A stretch of DNA of 64,000 bases. Source: Pyrus communis. Lineage: Eukaryota > Streptophyta > Magnoliopsida > Rosales > Rosaceae. The notes beneath the pieces were generated by a model. That model saw only the letters and a program-made list of their open reading frames with translations. It made no database searches and was not told the origin of the DNA. Numbering within the stretch: the stretch's first letter is position 1; each line of letters starts with the position of its first letter. Made by a program: the position numbers and the translations under genes. The stretch lies in NCBI RefSeq assembly GCF_963583255.1, contig NC_084807.1:7254872-7318871 (forward strand), written 5' to 3'. Shown here one piece after another: positions 1 to 11,758 of this stretch.

Positions 1-174
1 ACTAGGGATTGCACCATCGTGTATTGTTAGGATGAAGAATTTCACATATTGGTTGTGTTTTGACAGCATTGAGAGAGTAATTTAGCTCTAAGTTGTTGGC
101 TTTGTTTGTGGTCTAATCACCAGCTCATAAATTAAATTAAGAAATTTGGATTAATACCGCAATTGTTTTTCCTA

Positions 175-616
175 AAACAGGACAACCCCCCACCTAAGAA
201 ACCTTTTCAAAATTAGTAATACTAAGAGAATCAAATTTTTAGATTGAATTTACAAATCATGTAATGTGTCATAAATAGAAAATAAATACGTTGATATATA
301 CTTAAGTAATAATTCAATTATAAACAACCATACTATATAATTTTCATAGTCTCCCCGCATTACCCGAATTTTGTTTTGATATTCGGGTAATGCAGGGAGA
401 CTATGAAAATTATATTTTGTAAATTACATAGTATGATTGTTGATAATTGAATTATTACTTAAGTATTGAACAACATATTAATTTTCTATTTGTGACATAT
501 TACATGATTTGTAAATTTAGTTTAAAATTTTAATTCTCTTCCTTCATTCATAAAAATTTAATTCTCCTTAGTATTACTAATTTTGTAAAGGTTTCTTAGG
601 TGGGGGTTGTCCTGTT
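175..616. mobile_element. Long fold-back MITE, possible mariner/Stowaway type
   Basis: The two halves are near-perfect inverted copies of each other, each about 200 bp, meeting around 361-390. The outer ends read AACAGGACAACCCCC on the left and its reverse complement on the right, and a TA dinucleotide flanks each end. No coding capacity. The TA flanks suggest a mariner-like target duplication, but arms this long are also seen in other fold-back families. Confidence 0.7.
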
Positions 617-617
617 T

Positions 618-1797
618 ACCATCATTGTATGTATTGGTATGGTCCATGGCATGGACCAAACAACAACAGTAAAATCATATTCTGAGAGGTGGGACGTGTT
701 CAGACGTAGGCTTCAAGGAATTTAAATTTACGTAAGAGAAAAATAAATTCTCTCTTATTATATATAGCAATAAAATTGACCGATCCATGGCTTATGGTGC
801 ACGTGGCACATATACGTTGTCATCCTAACGATTTTTGTAATTGAGGAATGCTATGTGTTAGAAAAAAAATGCTAACGCGTAAGTTTTTCTTCATTTAGTA
901 TTGTATTATTAACACGAGTTGTAGTGGTAATTATATTGTTCTTCTTGCAGAGGTATTGAAACTTTTAAGAATAGTACTTGACTACTTAAGAATGAGTGAG
1001 AATTCCTACTCAAAACTCTTTGTAATTAACTCATAAAATTTCGTACTTATAATCAGAACAATCATATTATAAAGCACTTTGTAAAGATCATTTCTAAAAA
1101 AAATAAAAAATAAAAAATTATGTCGTTTTGTCAATCAATTGTAGCAGATACTAAATAGATAGTCGGTTTGTTTAGTCAAACCAACTGTAATATTTTAAAC
1201 TGTCTATATATTTGATTTGACTAAACAACTTTAATTTTTTGTGATATTTTGACATATATTATCTTTACAGAATAATATGTTGGAGCTCTATTGATAAGTA
1301 CGAAGTTTTGTAAACCAATCATGAACAATTTTGAATAAGAATTTCTACTAATTCATTAGTAACCAAGTATGTTCCAACTTTTATTGAGAGGTTAGGTTTC
1401 AGTCCTCACTAACAACAATGCATCGAAGATGCATGCGTCCAGCTTGAAACCACACAACAAAATGGGGACACTAGGCACGTGAACGTCACCATATCATAAT
1501 AGATGTTGCATTGGGGTAAAGGAAAATTAGATCCCGGTCCAGAGTACGAACAAATGCCGCAAGCGACCGGACAACAATGAAATCAACACATCTATCCTTC
1601 CATTGTTTTGTTGCTACAAAAACAACAAAGAATATACACTATGACCGAAGTTAATGAGCACGATCACGGTTATGAAAAGTATAACTGAATCTAGAAAATC
1701 AGACGAAATATTTAAAATTTCCAAATTGAAAAGGAAACTGAAATTTGGAATCCTCCAGAGTTTATATTATTTCTTATTTGACAAGAAAAACTTCACA
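618..1797. other. AT-rich intergenic DNA, nothing recognised
   Basis: No reading frame with protein-like composition, no RNA gene and no terminal repeats were seen in this stretch. Confidence 0.5.
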
Positions 1798-2361
1798 AGT
1801 TTTGAGTCTCACTTACCTCTGATTGGAAATTGACCGAATCGGAACATGTATACACGTACAAACATTGCATTGTGCACATATTCTTAGGGACCATGTTCCC
1901 ATACTTGAAGTTATTGTCACAAAGGTACGTGGATGGACCTCATGCATGTTATTATGCGACTAAATTGTCAAATTTTCATATTGTACAAAGAGTCTAACTT
2001 TCCATATTTTGGCTCAAGTCCGAAACTTGCATAACCCAGAAAGTGATTTCAAACTCAACTCTTATTGTTAAAAGGAAAAATTTTTGAGTTTCACTTATCT
2101 CTAATTGGAAATTGACCGAATCGGAATATGTGTACACGTACAAACATTGCATTGTGCACATATTCTTAGGGACCGTGTTCCCATACTTGAAGTTATTGTC
2201 ACAAAGGTACGTGGATGGACCTCATGCATGTTATTATGCGACTAAATTGTCAAATTTTCATATTGTACAAATAGTCTAACTTCCATATTTTGGCTCAAGT
2301 CCGAAACTTGCATAACCCAGAAAGTGACTTAAAACTCAACTCTTATAGTTAAAAGGAAAAA
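1798..2361. repeat. Two-copy tandem duplication, unit 282 bp
   Basis: The block starting TTTGAGTCTCAC at 1801 recurs at 2083 as TTTGAGTTTCAC, and landmarks such as AAAGGTACGTGGATGG recur at the same 282-bp spacing (1921 and 2203). The copies differ at only a few positions, so the duplication is fairly young. No coding content. Confidence 0.9.
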
Positions 2362-3218
2362 GGGGGTTTGAGTCATACGTTCAAGAGGAGGTAGTACTTG
2401 CTAATTGTCCACGTCCACTCCAATTGACAGGTACGTGCATATAGTGTGTCACAAACCCTAGAAAAATTGCCACTATAAACGGCACCTCCAATAATGCAAT
2501 CTAGTGAACCTCAATTTTTCATCTCAAATATTACCAAAAGTTTCATATTGGTTATTATCAATACTAAAATAAAAAAATAATGGAAAAGTGATAATATATA
2601 TTGATGATGAAAAGAATCATAGTCTATAGGAAGAAAACTTAACCTGAATCGAAAAAAATTAAACAAGTTAGACTACGTATTAGGATTTGATCAGTAGTTG
2701 ACGAAGCAACCTACTCCTTAATTATTTCAAGTCATTCTAGAGAAGGAAAACATGGCCTCAAATTCAATCACAAAAATAAAAATAAAAATAAAACCCTAGT
2801 TTGGGTGGGTACACATCTCCACCCTCCGAAGTCATTCTAGTGTAAACAAGTAGTTTAATTTCATAGCATAAGTTACTTTTGCCGTGTAAGGTTTCGGATT
2901 GTTGCGGTGCCTTGAGAGGCTTGCTAAAGTAATGCTTTGGAATTGGGATCTAGCTCTATTTTAATTTATATTTATATCACGTGTTGAATACAATTGGTGC
3001 AAACAATTTTTCAATTTTTCACATGTAAGTCCTCAAAGTATTACACTTTAAAGAAAACTACTTCAGACTCAGTACACTATAAAGTTAAAAATAAAGAAAT
3101 AAAAAATAAAAATAAAAATCTATTAACTTTGTAATTGAAAATTACGAATCAATTAGAGCACGACAAGTACATGGTTAATGAGATTTTTTTTATTTTTTTT
3201 ATTTATTTTTTTTCTTTT
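2362..3218. other. AT-rich intergenic DNA, nothing recognised
   Basis: Non-coding by composition. Only short A-rich runs were noted. Confidence 0.5.
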
Positions 3219-3572
3219 TAATCAAAATGGTCTTTGAGATTTGCATAATTCCTCACTTTGGTTTCTGAGATTTGAAATCGATAAAATTGGTCCATGAGTT
3301 TGTCCACAATAAATCATTTTGGTCATTTCGTGAAAAATATCCATAAAATAAGGATAAAATGATAAAAATACCTTCAATTTTTGTTAAATATTTTGGCCTA
3401 TTGTTTATTATATTAAGGATAATTTTGTCATTTTGATCTTTATTTAACATAATTTCTCACCAAAGGACCAAGATGATTGATGGTGGACAATCTCAAGTAC
3501 AACTTCTATTGATTTCAAATCTCAATGATCAAAGTGAGGAGTTAGACAAATTTTAAGGATCATTTTAGTTTG
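3219..3572. mobile_element. MITE with about 100-bp inverted arms
   Basis: The left arm (from ATCAAAATGGTC at 3221) matches the reverse complement of the right arm ending near 3570 over roughly 100 bp, including the shared block CTCCTCACTTTG. The interior is AT-rich and non-coding. A short open frame inside it on the minus strand is not protein-like. Confidence 0.65.
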
Positions 3573-4985
3573 AGCTCTTGAAAGTGTTTTTGTATATACA
3601 GCTGAACTCTTGAAGTTGTTGAAGTGGTGTTTCTAGATTACAAATGTTGGAGTGTTTTTTTTTTTTTTTTTTCTTTTTTTCTTCTCTAATTTACTAACAT
3701 TGTTTTAGCTAATTCCCATTAAGGATCTTATTTAGACCCAACAATTTTGTTTCGGGACACAACATGCATTCCACCCACGTCTTATTTGAAAGAAATTACC
3801 ATTATTCTCTCACGAGAACCAAGTTTAGTTCATGAAATTCCCTCACTTAAGTAAAATATAAAACCTAACATCTCAATTTCTCTCTACACCCAAGCAAACA
3901 CATATGGGGCAACGTATGCCAAAGGAATTAGAGAAGAAAAATAAGATTTATTGTATGTCAATGTGGATGTGATTGTTTTGGAAAAGTAGGGTCTTCTTGT
4001 TATATTAGTCGCTTATAAAATTCATAAATTATCATGCAAGTAAACATAAAAATTAATACATACTAATAAACAAAACAGAATGCTAATGCACATGAAAATA
4101 GATTAGAAAAACCTGAAAATATGGTCGAGTCAAGAATTAGGTTCTTTCTTCTTAAGACAATTTACCCACTACGGTGCCCTTAGTTGCTTGGTGCTTGTCT
4201 CCCAAGACACAATGACCAGCAGTGAACCATGGTTGTGTTGAACTCTCTAAAAAATTCACTTAATCTCTAAGCATGATATGACTCACATGAACTTGTATGA
4301 TTCCACATTTTTTATTGACTTTTGACTCAATATGATGAGCCTTTTATATAAATGTAGAAGTGACTCTTCAAGAACTCTTCAGAATAGTTATCTTTTCCTT
4401 AAGAATCAATAGCTGCATCTTTTCAATTAAAAGGAAAATGTTGCACCTTAAAGAGAGTTAAGATTTCCCTATAAAACTAATTGACAGTATGGAGAGTAAC
4501 CCAATTACTTATTAACACATACAAGATCTATATTTTTTCCGATGTGTAATTCACTCTCAACACACCTAGTCACAAACTTATTCACAAATAGTCACAATTC
4601 ATCAAATATAATTTTCATACACATAAAATTTAATTCATTTTGAATTAAATTTTCTAACAGGTTGTAGGTTGTGATACATGCTATCAATTGTACGTGGTAG
4701 AGATTTGCCATATCTAATTTCCTCAAATATCAAATGAAGTTAAATGGGATTTGATTTTAAAATGAAAAAAAATACGACACGAGGAAAGCACTGTCGTAAA
4801 TGTCAACCTTGCTCAGGTCTTCTAGATACCAACTTACTTTCTGAGACATTGCTTGACTGGAAGATACGATCGAGCCACCAAATCAGCCCTAATTGATCAT
4901 TAAGTTTAATTGCATGATTCGTGTATTCATATTTGAGAGATCAACTATGACACATGTTCACTGACATGATAACGTCACATGTCAG

Positions 4986-4986
<1 letters not shown>
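3573..4986. other. AT-rich intergenic DNA, nothing recognised
   Basis: Homopolymer T runs near 3655-3680 are the only structure noted. No gene can be supported. Confidence 0.5.

Positions 4987-5029
<43 letters not shown>
4987..5029. repeat. (TA)n microsatellite
   Basis: Uninterrupted alternating TA over about 40 bp. An apparent poly-Ile/Tyr frame across it is an artefact of the repeat. Confidence 0.95.
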
Positions 5030-5031
<2 letters not shown>

Positions 5032-5520
5032 AGTATAAAACGCTATCATAATAATACACTTGTGTCATATAAATCTTTCTCCATACTTAAAGGTAGGGTC
5101 ATTTCTGAATTTTCGAATGACCTATGCGACATTTGCAAAAGGGGCCTTTCTTATAAGACAATATTCAAAAATAAAAAATAAAATAATTGAACAATGTATT
5201 GAATGTATTGATGCTCAAAAGAACTACTGAACAAATTTTGTGCTTCTTTTTCTTTAACAAAGAACCTATCAATGTCTCATTTTTTAGACTGAGTCAGTTG
5301 TTCAACTTTTCTTTTTCTTTGGTGCTTTAAGTAGCCAAATGGTTATTTTCTAGTAGGTGTCATATCTTATATCTCAAACAAGATTACAATTAAATTATAG
5401 TAAGTATGAACAATGAAACTTGATAGCCGCAATGCCTATGCGTCTAATGATTTTTTATGGCTGCTCATTTCTTGTTGTGACAATTACTTGATTAATTCTT
5501 GAGTTTTTCCCTGAAAAGTT

Positions 5521-5866
5521 CAAAAGAAAAAAAAATATATTATAGATGAGAAATACTTAAATTTTTAAATTCCAACTCAAGATATTTAAATTAGTAAATA
5601 TCTTACTATAGTCAAAGTATGCATCACTCTGATCACTTGAATTGTTTCCGTGATATGAAAATTTCTCTTCAATTGCATGAAACTATGAATAAAAAGTACA
5701 AAAGAAAAAAATTATTATAAACGAGAAATATCTAAATCTTCAAATTTCAAATCAGTATATTTATATTAGTAAATATCTTACTTTAATCAAAGTCTGCATC
5801 ACTCCAATCGCTTGAAGTCTCAGTGATAAAAATTTTTCTTAACTGCATGAAATTATGAATCCGGGT
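5521..5866. repeat. Diverged two-copy tandem duplication, unit about 178 bp
   Basis: The block beginning CAAAAGAAAAAAA at 5521 recurs at 5699. Both copies contain AGTAAATATCTTACT, GCATCACTC and TGCATGAAA in the same order. The copies differ by many substitutions and small indels, so the event is old. Confidence 0.8.
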
Positions 5867-6082
5867 TTAATGGGACAAAGAGTAGTGGAGAAGGGAGGTA
5901 CATGAGCGCAACGTGGGGTGTGGGGCGTCTGGTGTGACAAATAAAAGTGGATTCTAACTCTTAATTGATAATCGAAAATTGATAACCTTTTCGGTTTGAC
6001 TCTGACTTCTTTGTTGTATTTAATTGATTACATTTTATATTGCTTTATAATACGTGTAGGCTTGTGGTTTGTGGGCTCTGCT

Positions 6083-6084
<2 letters not shown>

Positions 6085-6127
<43 letters not shown>
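6085..6127. repeat. (AT)n microsatellite
   Basis: Uninterrupted alternating AT of about 40 bp, about 360 bp before the Cassandra insertion. Confidence 0.95.
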
Positions 6128-6129
<2 letters not shown>

Positions 6130-6491
6130 CTCGAATTAGCATTTTTATATATATTTATTATTATTTTATATAATAATATTAAATATAGAGTGACTCGTGG
6201 GTAATACGATAACTAATCAGGTTGATAAGAACATGCTAACAACAAGTTCTTAACAGGTTTACACGAGAGTAACTCGTGGATAACCCGTTTCAACAAGTTA
6301 AGAAAAAAATTATTTTGTTGATTTTAAAATTTAAACTACTAAAAAAACTTACTATAAAATAAAATAGCCGAAGTGTTTATGTATATATTGTATATTAAAT
6401 ATGTATTATTATATTATTATTATATATGAATTTAAAAAATGTAAGTTTTATTTATTTATTTATTTATTTTTATAGTATACTATAGACAAAG

Positions 6492-7487
6492 TGTCACATC
6501 CCGGCCTGGGGCGGATCACTTCCCGAGCCCGACTCCACCACCGTAGCACGATATTGTCCGCTTTGGGCTTACCATTCCCTCACGGTTTTGTTTTTGGGAA
6601 CTCACGAGCAACTTCCCAGTGGGTCACCCATCATGGGATTGCTCTAGCCCCCTTATCGCTTAACTTCGGAGTTCCTACGGAACCCGAAGCCAGTGAGCTC
6701 CCAAAAGGCCTCGTGCTAGGTAGAGATGCGAATATACATTTAAGGATCACTCCCCTGGGCGATGTGGGATGTCACAATCCACCCCCCTTAGGGGCCCGAC
6801 GTCCTCGTCGGCACACACGCGACCTGGGTTAGGCTCTGATACCAAATTGTCACATCCCGGCCCGGGGGGGACCACTTCCCAGGCCCGCTCCACCACCTTA
6901 GCACGATATTGTCCGCTATGGGCTTACCATTCCCTCACGGTTTTGTTTTTGGGAACTCACGAGCAACTTCCCAGTGGGTCACCCATCATGGGATTGCTCT
7001 AGCCCCCTTCTCGCTTAACTTCGGAGTTCCTACGGAACCCGAAGCTAGTGAGCTCCCAAAAGGTCTCGTGCTAGGTAGGGATGAGAATATACATTTAAGG
7101 ATCACTCCCCTGGGCGATGTGGGATGTCACAATCCACCCCCCTTAGGGGCCCGACGTCCTCGTCGGCACACACGCGACCAGGGTTAGGCTCTGATACCAA
7201 ATTGTCACATCCCGGCCCGGGGCGGATCACTTCCCGGGCCCGACTCCACCACCGTAGCACGATATTGTCCGCTTTGGGCTTACCATTCCCTCACGGTTTT
7301 GTTTTTGGGAACTCACGAGCAACTTCCCAGTGGGTCACCCATCATGGGATTGCTCTAGCCCCCTTCTCGCTTAACTTCGAAGTTCCTACGGAACCCGAAG
7401 CTAGTGAGCTCCCAAAAGGCCTCGTGCTAGGTAGAGATGAGAATATACATTTAAGGATCACTCCCCTGGGCGATGTGGGATGTCACA
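6492..7487 (-). mobile_element. Cassandra TRIM, tandem form with three LTRs and two internal regions
   Basis: Three direct repeats of 284-285 bp (6492-6776, 6848-7131, 7203-7487) alternate with two identical-length 71-bp internal segments (6777-6847, 7132-7202). On the minus strand each LTR starts TGTGACATCC and ends GGATGTGACA. Each internal segment begins with TTGGTATCAGAGCC, the initiator-Met tRNA primer site used by Cassandra, and ends in a purine-rich tract. Each LTR contains a 5S rRNA-like block. The whole array is flanked by a perfect 5-bp duplication, CAAAG, at 6487-6491 and 7488-7492, so it is a single insertion site. The open frames across it are not genes. Confidence 0.93.
6595..6700 (-). 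other. 5S rRNA-like segment in Cassandra LTR (repeated in the other two LTRs)
   Basis: On the minus strand the LTR reads GAACTCCGAAGTTAAGCG, followed by GATGGGTGACCCACTGGGAA and TGCTCGTG. These match the box A, intermediate element and box C regions of plant 5S rRNA, the internal RNA polymerase III promoter. Equivalent blocks sit in the LTRs at 6848-7131 and 7203-7487. This is a known hallmark of Cassandra elements and not a functional ribosomal gene. Confidence 0.85.
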
Positions 7488-7831
7488 CAAAGACTGATAT
7501 TAAAAAACATAAAACATATCAAGTAATTTAAAAATACCAAACACATTAAAAATTTATAATAATTAATTTACAAGTGCCAAAAATATGAAAAAAAATATAT
7601 GCAAATGCTTGTGATCGCATTGAGGATGAATATATTGTTGTTTGAATTTTTAAAACTATACAAACCCTTATAAATAGTATTTTTAAGGGAGTTCAAAACA
7701 AATAAAATTCATAATCATTAATGTACAAGTCTGAAAAATGTAAAATAAAGCCTCGTGATTGCATCCTCTATACTTAGATGATGGTTACATGGTTGTTTAC
7801 ATTTTTAAAACCTTCCAAATCTCATGATTAG

Positions 7832-10233
7832 AAACACACCTCGACCCGGAATGTCAACTAGGACTCCGAATCGAGCTGTGTTGGCCGCCACTTGGAAGGT
7901 GACGAAGCCATAAAGTGTAATGATGTGGAAAATGTGAATAAATTTAAACCTAAAAGTGCCTAAATACGAGAGTGCGCTGTGAGCGGAAATGAACTCATTT
8001 CACATGTGACGTCAAAGCATAAGTACATAGTAAGATAGGGTAAGAGTGATACCATCGATGGTAATCATCTACACCAAGATTTGCCAATAGTCCTCGTTGG
8101 TATGAAAGCTCTACTACTAGAACCTGGAGGGGCAAAAAAAAAAAACAAGGGTAAGAGGGCCTGAAAATAAAGTTTTAATAAAAACCTTCTGAAAACGTTA
8201 TAACCCCTCGTTGTAAAACCTGTATAGTTTCCAGAAAATCATAGTACGTGTAAGTATGAAATCAAATGCAAATCAACCGTAAATCCAGAAATATTCCAAT
8301 CACTACATATCGGCAGCCACACAATAAAATCAGGTGCTCATCAATCCATGCTGACACATGAGTTGGAGTTGCCTAATGCAACTTGTACGACAGTGTCGGA
8401 GTTGCCTATTATTGCCTAAAACATAAATATAGTAATGCCATAACTCAATCATTTCAAATAACATCGTAAACTCACTTGAACTTACCTACGCGTCCCGCGT
8501 TCACCTTAGCACTTCCAAGCATTCAGAACAATTATATGCAGGGAATATGCATATGGATATGCCATGATGCAATCTAAAACTTAACCATATCATAGTATTT
8601 AAAAAAAAAAATTATATATATATATATGACATGGCATAAAATGCATAAATCAATTCAAAAGAATTTGTGGAACTATCAATCATATATATACTATAAAAAT
8701 GAAAATACCCACTCACCTGAGATCCGCACAACAACTCTCTCGCACGAATATCTAGGCGTCACGAAAGATCATTGCCTAGAACAAATATTCAGTCACGTCT
8801 CAGAATTATTATCGATAGAACACGTAACTTACATAAAACACATCCCCAAGGACGTTCTAGAATGATTTGAGACCCATTGACCAAAAATGAATCGTCGGTC
8901 AAAGATCAACGGTAAGGTCCACAACCCTATGTAACTCAATCCAGAAGATCCGCATCTCGGATTTTTGATCCGTAACTTCTAAAGATCCACATTATACTTT
9001 TAGAACATCATACTAAGGTTTCATTATGACCCAACGGTTAAATCTTCGCCAATTGCAAAATTCAAGTGGCAGTCAACGTTTTATTTTACGAACTTACAAA
9101 TCCAATTCGGGAAGATCCATTTGTCAGATTCCCAATCTATAAGTTTCTAATATCCTAAAATATTACGTACTATAATGTACTAAGGTTTGGTGACGATCCA
9201 ATGGTCGGATTGTCAATTTCACATAATGTTCAAGTAGCGGTCTTTATCAAAACTATGTTCAAACGATGAGATTTTATCAATTGGACTTCACCTATGGAAT
9301 TGGGGTGTCAAACTTAGCTTAGGAAGGTCAGGGGGCGACTCGGCTCACGCGCCGTTGCACATGGTGGTCGGCCGCCCCAATTTGCCTGAGAATTCAACTA
9401 TCTCCAAAAATTCTCAAATTTTATAGAAATGAAGATCTCAGAGTAAAGCAAGTTTTATACCTGTGACCAAGTTCAATTTGACTAGGAAATGCTCCAATTT
9501 CACTCAAACCCACCGGAACCCTAAAATGGGTGAACTTCGATTCTCCTTCCTCGGTATTCCAACGTCTCTACCACTGGTTGGGTCTTGTTCTTGGGTCCAA
9601 GGGAAGTTGACTAAGGGTAGTTGTGGGTCGTAGAACTCACCAGATCGAAGGAATCACCGTCGAGCACCTCAGGTGCTCCGGTGAAGTTCTACACAGTTTT
9701 GGACCTAAAACCCTTTGAATTTGGGTGGAGATGGTAAAGGGGAGGTTGTAAAAGAGATTGCAGGTGATGGATGGTTGAGTTTCACGTGAAAAATGGATGA
9801 GATTGGCTGGAATTCACACCAGTTCGAAACCGGATTGCGGAGCATGGATGGGTCGACGGGAAAGGGTGGTTCTTTCTCACCCTTCTTGATTGGTCCCTCA
9901 TTCCCCCCCCCCAATCTTTGATTGGTCCTAAAAAAAAAATGATTGGGTCGGTCCTCAACCTTGATTGGTTACAATTCCCACATGGTGGGAGTTTTAATCA
10001 ATCTAAAATTCATAGCTTAGTAAAACGACTTCAAATATCCGTAACTATACCGTTAAAACCTGGATTCGCAACCGGCTTTCGCCTATGCTTTCGCTGCTTC
10101 GAGATCTATTCGGAGACATTAATTGTGACTTCGAACGGTCAACGAAAGTCAAACATCTTTGCCTCTAAGGGCATTTTTGTAAAATCACTACTTTAAAATT
10201 TATAAAACTTAAAATTAGGGACGAGTTGTCACA
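7832..10233 (-). mobile_element. Probable solo LTR of a large Gypsy (chromovirus-like) element
   Basis: On the minus strand the segment starts TGTGACAACTCGTCCC and ends with GGGTCGAGGTGTGT, both of which I associate from memory with long LTRs of Rosaceae chromoviruses. The 5-bp sequence ATTAG lies directly outside both ends (7827-7831 and 10234-10238), which is what a target-site duplication should look like. No polymerase-like coding is present in 2.4 kb. The expected CA at the 3' terminus has decayed. Superfamily is from memory of repeat style and was not searched. Confidence 0.6.
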
Positions 10234-10238
10234 ATTAG

Positions 10239-11750
10239 TGTTTTTTATTTGAGTGCAAAATTAATAAAATTAATAGAAATTATTGTAGGAGTGTGAAAAA
10301 TGTAAAATAAAACTATATACAATCACTCGTGATGACAAGCTTTACAACTTTCTTGAAGTGCTTAACTTCGAAATCTGACATCATAATTCATAAACCTTAG
10401 ATTTGAATTTGACCGTCGATTGTAGTTTACGCTTTATTCTATTCACCAAATTTCATTTTTTTAGATTTCCATTATTTATTGATTTAAAATATATTTACTT
10501 TAACAGATAACGAGTCGGATTGTATTACTTGATAATATTAATATGTCGATTTTGAGTCAGGTCATATTAGTCGTTTACTTTAACGAGTGTTACATGACAC
10601 GACTCGATCCATTAAGATATCGGGTATATTGTGAAAACGACATAAACACAAAAAAACATGACACGAATGCCAAGTTTACTTCCAATCCACCAAACATGAA
10701 TAAGCAAAGCAATGCAACCATTTAGCAAGGAATGGTGCAATTTGTTCTCAATTAACATTTTATGCTTTTAAGGAGAAGTCAATAAAGAAGAATTTTAGAA
10801 AGTGGTATTGGCCTTTAGTTAGAGAAATTTTTTTGTTTTTATTAACTTTAGTTGAATAGAAGAATTATTTCAATTGACTCAAGGTAAGTTACATTAAAGG
10901 GATTGAGGAATTCTAAATAAAAAAAGTGTTCTTTGAAATGAACGTAAAAGTATTTTCAAATTTTGTAAAATAAAATGTCTATTAATCCATGCCGAAATAT
11001 GAAATTATTATCGACATGAACCAAATTTATGCATTATATTTTATTTGTAATGCTTTAGGATTTTGAGTTTTTTTTTTTTGTTGGATATAGAGAGATCAGT
11101 TATCGGGCTTTCGTTGAAACCTAGTTCAGCTCAGAAGCACGAGTATGGGAATTCGTGAAATCTCAAAAGAATTTTGATTTGAAAACGGCGAGGATTCGAT
11201 AATTAAAAAAATATTAATATGTAATAATATATACTAGCATTTGCTTACACACTTCGTATGCATGAACATATTTTTTTTTAGAAAATGAGAAGGGGGGGAG
11301 AGAGAGAGAGAGAGAGAACGTTGGGAAGTGGGAGGTTTTTGTTTTTGGTTTATTTTTTTTTATAAATATTGGAGGTATTTTAATATCATTTATAGGTGAG
11401 ACTTCAATAAAAAACTGTAAAATTTGAACTTGTGAAATTACATTATTGCCCATTATTTTTTTTATTTTTTATGATAGAAGGCTAATTTGTCTTTTCATCA
11501 TCTTTTGGTTGACGACAAAGAAGGTTTTATTAATTAGTAGAAATATATATATACACACACACATAATTAATTTTACAAAGCCCTTTAAGGGAGGGATCTC
11601 ATTAAAAAAAAAAAAAACAAAAGAAAAAAAGAAAAAAAAGAGGATTAGTTGTGGAGCCGACACCAACTTCAACAATCCAAACTATTTATTTTTCAAATTG
11701 CATCTCATAGATTATCCTTACAAAATATTACCTAAATCAGAAATATTTGA
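10239..11750. other. AT-rich intergenic DNA with a (GA)n tract
   Basis: Mostly AT-rich, non-coding sequence. A GA microsatellite lies at about 11299-11318, and poly-A and poly-T runs surround 11270-11640. Open frames here are low-complexity artefacts. Confidence 0.5.
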
Positions 11751-11758
11751 AGCATCTA

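Noticed and set aside
6595..6700. Possible 5S ribosomal RNA gene
   Set aside because: The match is partial, embedded in each Cassandra LTR and bounded by TG/CA LTR ends, so it is element sequence.
6491..7531. Several overlapping plus-strand open frames of 77-135 codons with repeated peptide sequence
   Set aside because: They are the reverse of Cassandra LTR and internal sequence; the peptide repeat is just the LTR repeat.
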